Assembly (NCBI RefSeq): GCF_000699445.3 | Contig: NC_067196.1 | Location: forward strand, 91,173,364-91,237,363 | Direction: 5' to 3' | Source: Schistosoma haematobium | Lineage: Eukaryota > Platyhelminthes > Trematoda > Strigeidida > Schistosomatidae | DNA length: 64,000 bases | Shown here: one piece after another, positions 12,431 through 64,000 of the stretch | How the letters are laid out: the number at the start of each line of letters is the position of its first letter | How positions within the stretch are numbered: the first letter of the stretch is position 1 | Notes under the pieces: generated by a model | Database searches by the model: none | Seen by the model: the letters and a program-made list of their open reading frames with translations, nothing else | What the model was told of the DNA's origin: nothing | Translations under genes and position numbers: made by a program

Positions 12431-15400
12431 AATAGTAAATTGTGGAATTCTCTACAAGAACACGTAATATTAACACTTATTGATGCATATGAAGTGAGAT
12501 TAGATCTTCTCAGTACTACAGGCTGCGAGAATCGATGTAGGTCGACTGACCTCATATCTTAACTAATGAAGACTGAAGACTGGATAGACTGTAGAAGTTG
12601 TGGTACTTATTTTTCCAAAAGGCTATGTTATTTACGCAGTGTGCTCATACAGAATACATTATAACCTAATTTCTGACGCTCAACGTCGACAAAGAAAAGT
12701 ATGATCGTGAACTACGTTGACAGTTTTAAATGATAACTTTAATCAAGTGTTGGATTCATGACAGATGGCGGTGGATTTAAAGCCACTTTGAAACTTAATC
12801 GGTAATCGTTATTGTATATTTGAAAACATTTTATCTCCTGAAAATTTTAAATTAAATCATCGCACCAGCAAGACAATGAATACTTTTGCTTAACGAAGAT
12901 TCCTTATCGCTAATATAATTGGTTTCACGGAATTATTTGGTAGTATTCTTAAAAGACGAACTGTTAACCATACAACTTGGCATTATTTCCTAAACGAGCT
13001 TTTTCCTTCACAAAATCACCTCTGCAACTAATAATAAAGTTAAGAAAGTGCCACTTTTGTCAGTTTTGTTAGTTCTTACCTCATGTATTTGTAAACTAGC
13101 ATCGGTCCAAGAGTAAAGATAAATGTTCTATTGACCAGTTCCTGTTCTCTTAATATGAAATCTTTGGGAAAATTATGACATTCTTGAAAATGTAAGGTGA
13201 AGTACCGGTGTTTACTAAGTTGGCGGACAATTCATGTAGTTTATCGTGAGTTATAGGGAATGAATGATCGATTTTCGTTAGCAATTGGAGAATGTCCGCA
13301 TACGACTAGTGTTAAAAGGAATGAAAACTGATATAAAAGCAGTTAAAATTGTCGTTTATTACTTAAAACGATGATATTAAAGAGTTTCATGCCGGAAACA
13401 TATCACATTACTAAAGGCTCCACTACCCACAAAAGGAAATTTCCTTTTGTGGTTATATTAATATGTTTGATATAACCGAACCTAACAACGCTTATGCTAT
13501 ATGTCTTGGATTATATGTTTTTGCCTTAGAGATTTTTGAGATAAAAAAACGTAGTCGTCGTCTTAATGAATCAATGCGCCTGGTTGCATGGATAGATGAA
13601 CGAATATGATATTTACTCATGTTAATAATGGGGTACTAAGAAAAGGCGTATGCTCTTAGCCATGTACCTTTATCTAGTTGTCTGTTGAAACTAACAAGGT
13701 TGAGGTATCAAAAAGGCAAAAGCCAGATAAACGAGGCTGCTTTCAATCAAGGTAACAGCGATGTACTCACAGAGACTGAGATTACCCTCAACTACCCTAC
13801 AAGTTCTGTCATGTACCATGGTAGCGAAAATCGTCACATTAGATTGCCGTCCAAACACGGTATTACACCCTCCAATATCTAAAACTATAGTCCCTCACAA
13901 CTTGTAAATTATTTAATCCTCACGATATTGACATTATATCTGTTTGGGAGATATACTGATTTTTGATGCTATTTACCGTAAATGAGCCCAGTTTGTCACT
14001 AACACTGAGTCATAAAACTTCGAAAAACCAACTTTCTTATCCACTGAAAAAACACAGATATATCTTTTTTATTATAAACCACTTGGGTTATGTCATCAGA
14101 ATATATTTTTATATTCCAGGGATAAATTATAAATGGTTTTATTTTCACCTAACTAGTCAATCATAGACAACGTAGGGACCGGTTCAAATATATATCATCT
14201 AAGATAAGCACATAGGGTAGATACTAGCTGGCTGATAGACTAAGAAAAAACAGAGAGACATATATGGAAATGCATGGCCCAAAAAGAATAAGATCAGAGA
14301 CCGAAAGGTAGTGATTAAAACTAAAATCGACATTTAGATGTACATGGATAAATGATTCAAATGAGCTGTTGCTACTGATTTTGGCCTTGGCCACCGTTAT
14401 GCGTTCTATGTGTATAACACCAGTATTAATATGCACTAAATATATAGCTTTGAGTATCCGAAAAACTTGGAAAACAAATACGTAGGTTCAAAAAATTCCA
14501 GATATAACAGTGATCCATGTATGTGTATCATTTCAAAGTTTACTGTAAATAAGAAAATTCTGGTAACATAAGGCATGAAACAAAATGCAAAAAATCTTTA
14601 AAAAACTGATAAATAACATTATAACACATCAAAGTGTATAGTTGAAGTACTAAAAACAGTTTTACCAACAGTACTGCACTGATGATATTTTTATGTGACA
14701 TTAACTCTATTAATAATGGATATGTCTTATTCCTAGTAGTTGAGTTGATAAACACATACATTTAAAATGCATTTGCTAGTTTGCTAAAAATATTTGATAT
14801 ATATCTTCTGATTCATAACTCACAGCGATCGGTTACTTTGTACCTAGTTTAAGAGTGACTCATATTTCCAAAACTCTGACTTTAGAATGCCAGATTAGCT
14901 ACTTCTTACGCACTGATTTCCTGATAATGGGATTTCAATAAACACATAAACAGCATTTTGTGCACAGCTGTGTTTGAAGTTCAAAGTTAATATTTGTAAA
15001 CATGGTTCCTCATAAAACTTAAACCTCATCAGTTTTTAACGGTTTTTAGTCTGTTTAGTAATGTGATTAAACTTATTCTTCTCTGACATCTAACAATAAT
15101 GTTTTCATATTCTGATAATTTGTATGTAAGGGTAAAGATGTTAATTCATGGGCGGTAATAGAGTACTACCATATAGTGGTTATAATTTTGTTGTTCTGTA
15201 CTGGTGAGTAGAAATAAGCTTAGCTTTGCAAGTTGAATCGACTGGAAAAAAATGATAAAAACTTTTATTTCCAAGAACAAACTTATAGCAGCTGGGCAAG
15301 CTAAAATTTGGATTGAATTATTATCAGTCAAAACGTTTATCGTCTCGATATACTTGTAGATGCTTTCATGAGTTGCATTCTTCTTATCTTCATAGTCAGT

Positions 15401-17110
15401 TTAATTTTCTGAAATCGTCTGTCCAAATTACTTCAAACTTCTATAACATGAACACTGCGACGTATTTCACTTACTACTGAATTAAGCGAATGACAATATG
15501 AAAGTGAGGAATTGAAGCTCATTTTATGTAAGTAGATTATATTTTGATGTATTAAAAATCAAATTCCTTTGGCTGAAAATCGCTGATAGTTGATACTATC
15601 CTTGTGACACTCAGAATCATTTTTTTAGGTTTTAAGCATGAAACTACCAAAGTCGTAGTTTATCACGTAATGTGTTCCTTACCCAAAGATCGCGAAGAAT
15701 GAATTGTTTACTTATGTGATTTTACCTTTTCTAATTTGATCTTATTTCAGACAGTATCATTCACAGAAGTCTCCTGATATGAAGGTTCATTGATCATGAT
15801 CATAATTGATAAATTGATTAGTCACTGAAATAGGATGATCTATATTTTTTCATTCAAAAATGGTCGTGCTAAGATGTAACTAGTATCAATTATTCTCTTT
15901 TAGGAGATATTTAAGTTTAAAATTGAAAAAAAGTTATTATGAAGTCATTATATTGATGAGTTATTGAGTAACTATCATGTTGTTTAAGATTTAATCTGTT
16001 TTTTGAACCTTTACAGAAACTCGAACTAGTTATTTCTGAATAACTACCTTCCTAAACTGTAAAGTGCTACTGAACAATTATAAACTTATAAGGTGATCCA
16101 TCAGTTACCTTTTATTTGTAGTGAATATCACGAAATATTCAAATTTTAGTACAGAATTTGCTTTAAATAAATATCTGGGGTAATGGTTGAACTGTGATTG
16201 ATAAGAATTACAAAGATTTTAAAACATCTAAAACGCAACACATTTGAAAACATGTGGCCAAGCCTAGTAACGGCTGTCATGATCAGACATTACTTTGTTC
16301 CGGATCTTTGAACATAAACAAATGTTGATATTGAGTAATTTATATTCTGATCACTTCACTACACACTATCTGCCATTTTCGACCACATGTTCAGTTCAAC
16401 TTTTTATCTCATAAAATAGCTCGCATACACGAATGTGACTAACAGCCAGTTTTACTACTTATCAGTCTTAAAATTAGTATGCTGTGGAAGCAAGAAATTC
16501 TAAGATGACTGCATTTATCGATAGCTTATTCTGTCTTACTTGGGAATTGTAGATGATAAAGATATCTCTAAATTAAGTGCACTTGACTAGACGTTTCTCC
16601 AACATAGAGCTTTTAAGTACTACAACCACCGAGTAGTCGAATGTTGTGTATAGGATAAGTTTTAAAACATGAACAGACTATCATTTAGTGAGGCTTTGAG
16701 AATATATTGACGTGTGGGGCTTGATTCATCAAATGATTGACTCTAGATATCATTTATGTATATCCTGCTTCAGATGTTATTTTCTTACACGCTTTTTTAG
16801 CAACTTGTTTTATAATAGGCTTGTAATTTATTTATTTCACAGATATTTTTTATAAACCAGATATGCTTCAATCAAACCCAATATTATGACATGTTCTAAT
16901 CAGCCTTTTAAATGTAACATTATCTCGATCCAAATTTGAGGCTAATAGCACTGTAAGCTTGGATTATAGTAATCATTGTTTTGAAATCGACAAAAATACT
17001 ACCTTTCATTTTGATAATAACAAGGAATACTGTTCATCATTGGTTATTATATTTCCAACCAAGTATTATGCTTGCTGCGCTTGTGAATTACACAATGAAA
17101 CTATATCACA
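12431..17110. other. AT-rich region upstream of the DGK gene
   Basis: No gene or intact repeat recognised over 4.7 kb. It contains a 26-bp perfect palindrome at 13427-13452. If the DGK promoter or a 5' non-coding exon lies in this window it should be here, but no TATA/initiator arrangement can be supported by eye. Confidence 0.4.
13427..13452. repeat. 26-bp perfect palindrome
   Basis: CCACAAAAGGAAA is followed immediately by its exact reverse complement, with no spacer. Confidence 0.9.
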
Positions 17111-62623
<45,513 letters not shown>

Positions 62624-62768
62624 TGATTATACCAAAATTGGTCACAGTTTTTTTGTTGCTTTTGGCATTTTTATAGTTGATTTCTGTAAGTTGTTTTTCA
62701 TTTAAACTTCTATTAATTGATAACCGTGTATGAGTATGTGATTAAAAATTTTTTTTTTTGATTGAATT

Positions 62769-62774
62769 AATAAA
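62769..62774 (+). promoter_or_regulatory. Polyadenylation signal AATAAA of the DGK gene
   Basis: A canonical AATAAA lies 146 bases after the stop codon. It gives a short 3' UTR and ends the transcription unit before the SR2-like insertion at 62878. Confidence 0.6.
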
Positions 62775-62877
62775 CCACAATGAACTGTTTGTATAATATA
62801 AGATTGAAGATAATCTAAAATATTTAATGTATTTATGTAATCCATTTTGAATAATCTGATCACTCATGTAGGGCTAG

Positions 62878-63735
62878 ATCATGAAGACGTCAACATCTGA
62901 AAAGAAGCACGGTATACAGAGGATATCTAGAATGCAGTTAGGTGATCTAGACTTCGCTGATGATTTGGCTTTTCTATAGCAAACGCAACAACAAATGCAG
63001 GAGAAGGCGACCAGTTTAGCAGCAGCCTCAGCAGCAGTAGGTCTCAATATACACAAAGGGAAAAGCAAGATTCTCCGATACAACACAAGATGCATCAATC
63101 CAGTCACAATTGACTAAGAAGAAATGGAAGATGTAAAAACCTTTACATATTTGGGTAGCATCATTGATGAGCAGGATGGATCTGATGCAGATGTGAAGGC
63201 GCGGATAGGTAAAGCAAGAGCAGTATATTTACAACTGAAGACCATCGGGAACTCAAAGCAAATGTCAACCAACATCAAGGTCAGGATTTTCAATACAAAT
63301 GTCAAGACAGTTTTACTGTATGGGGCAGAAACCTGGAGAACTACGAAAGCCATCATCCAGAAGATACAGGTGTTTATTAACAGTTGTCTACACAAAATAC
63401 TTCGGATCCGTTGGCCAGACACTATTAGCAACAACCTACTGTGGGCGGGAACAAACCAGATCCCAGCGGAGGAAGAGATCAGGAAGATGTGCTGGAAGTG
63501 GATAGGATACACACTGAGGAATGCACCCGGCCGAATCACAAGACAAGCCCTCACAAGGCCAAAGGAGGAGAAAAGGGAGACTAAAGAAAACATTACGCTG
63601 GGGAATGGAGATAGACATGAGAAGAATGAACAAGAATTGGATGGAACTAGAAAAGATGGCCCAGGACAGAGTAGATCGGAGAATTCTGGTTGGCGGCCCA
63701 TGCTCCATTAGGAGTAGCAGGCGTAAGTAAGTTAG
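62878..63735 (+). mobile_element. 5'-truncated SR2-like LINE downstream of DGK
   Basis: Flanked by a 14-bp duplication TCATGTAGGGCTAG (62864-62877 and 63736-63749). It encodes the RT from MKTSTSEKKH and FADDLAFL (TAG at 62977-62979), a TAA at 63115-63117, and then an open frame 63124-63711 with a late frameshift. It ends GGCGTAAGTAAG. Both stops coincide with stops in the full-length copy. Confidence 0.9.
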
Positions 63736-63749
63736 TCATGTAGGGCTAG

Positions 63750-64000
63750 TGAAATGTCACTGGGCTCTAGCCAACTCATACATCAGTCGCGACAATCAAT
63801 ATCCAGCAGTTCACCAATCCTCATCATGGTCAAGAACAACTGACGTGCATTAATTAATTTCATGCTATGAACTGGCCCATGCAGCAGAGGTCTAACTTTT
63901 TTCGTTGCACCCACTGTTACTAATATATACATGTAATAATGTCGCATCTTGTTGCACGGTCATCAAACCAGCCATAATATCTGGGTACGATGAGAGGGTT
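63750..64000. other. Right flank, nothing recognised
   Basis: No coding frame or repeat identified in the last 250 bases. Confidence 0.3.

Overview
The window looks like nuclear DNA from a blood fluke (Schistosoma). It is AT-rich, has one multi-exon gene with long repeat-filled introns, and carries repeat families typical of schistosomes: SR2-like RTE LINEs, CR1-clade LINEs, Penelope-like elements and tRNA-headed SINEs of the SM-alpha type that end in a hammerhead ribozyme. The species was not determined.

There is one host gene: a theta-type diacylglycerol kinase on the + strand. I assembled 18 coding exons from 17111 to 62623. Every intron is GT-AG and all phases agree, giving a 1285-residue protein. 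Its order is three C1 zinc fingers, a Ras-association domain, a second ubiquitin-like/RRM-like region, the split DGK catalytic domain and a long disordered basic tail. The second C1 finger is separated from the third by a Ser/Thr/Asn-rich insert. Exon 8 is a frame-preserving cassette lying between complementary Penelope-derived inverted repeats.

Layout. 1-17110: no host gene recognised. It holds an RTE fragment (370-965), a decayed CR1 LINE on the - strand split by about 3.1 kb of unrelated sequence (3790-6420 and 9545-10600), and another LINE 3' end (12055-12430). 17111-44050: C1 and RA exons, with introns holding SINEs, LINE tails, a 0.8-kb inverted-repeat unit, a MITE-like element, and Penelope remnants. 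44051-54723: a SINE-dense stretch with several hammerhead motifs, followed by a full-length SR2-like element (49949-53163, - strand) with a 14-bp target-site duplication. 54724-62623: kinase catalytic exons and 3' end. 62864-63749: a 5'-truncated SR2-like copy with its own 14-bp duplication just beyond the polyadenylation signal.

The main observations are: a probable second SINE family with its own hammerhead-like tail (core CTGAGGA); the exon-8 cassette between pairing repeats; two SR2-like copies that share two in-frame stop codons; a pseudoknot-capable 5' end of the SR2-like element; and an RRM-like stretch just before the kinase domain. All repeat family names are from recognition of motifs, not a database search.
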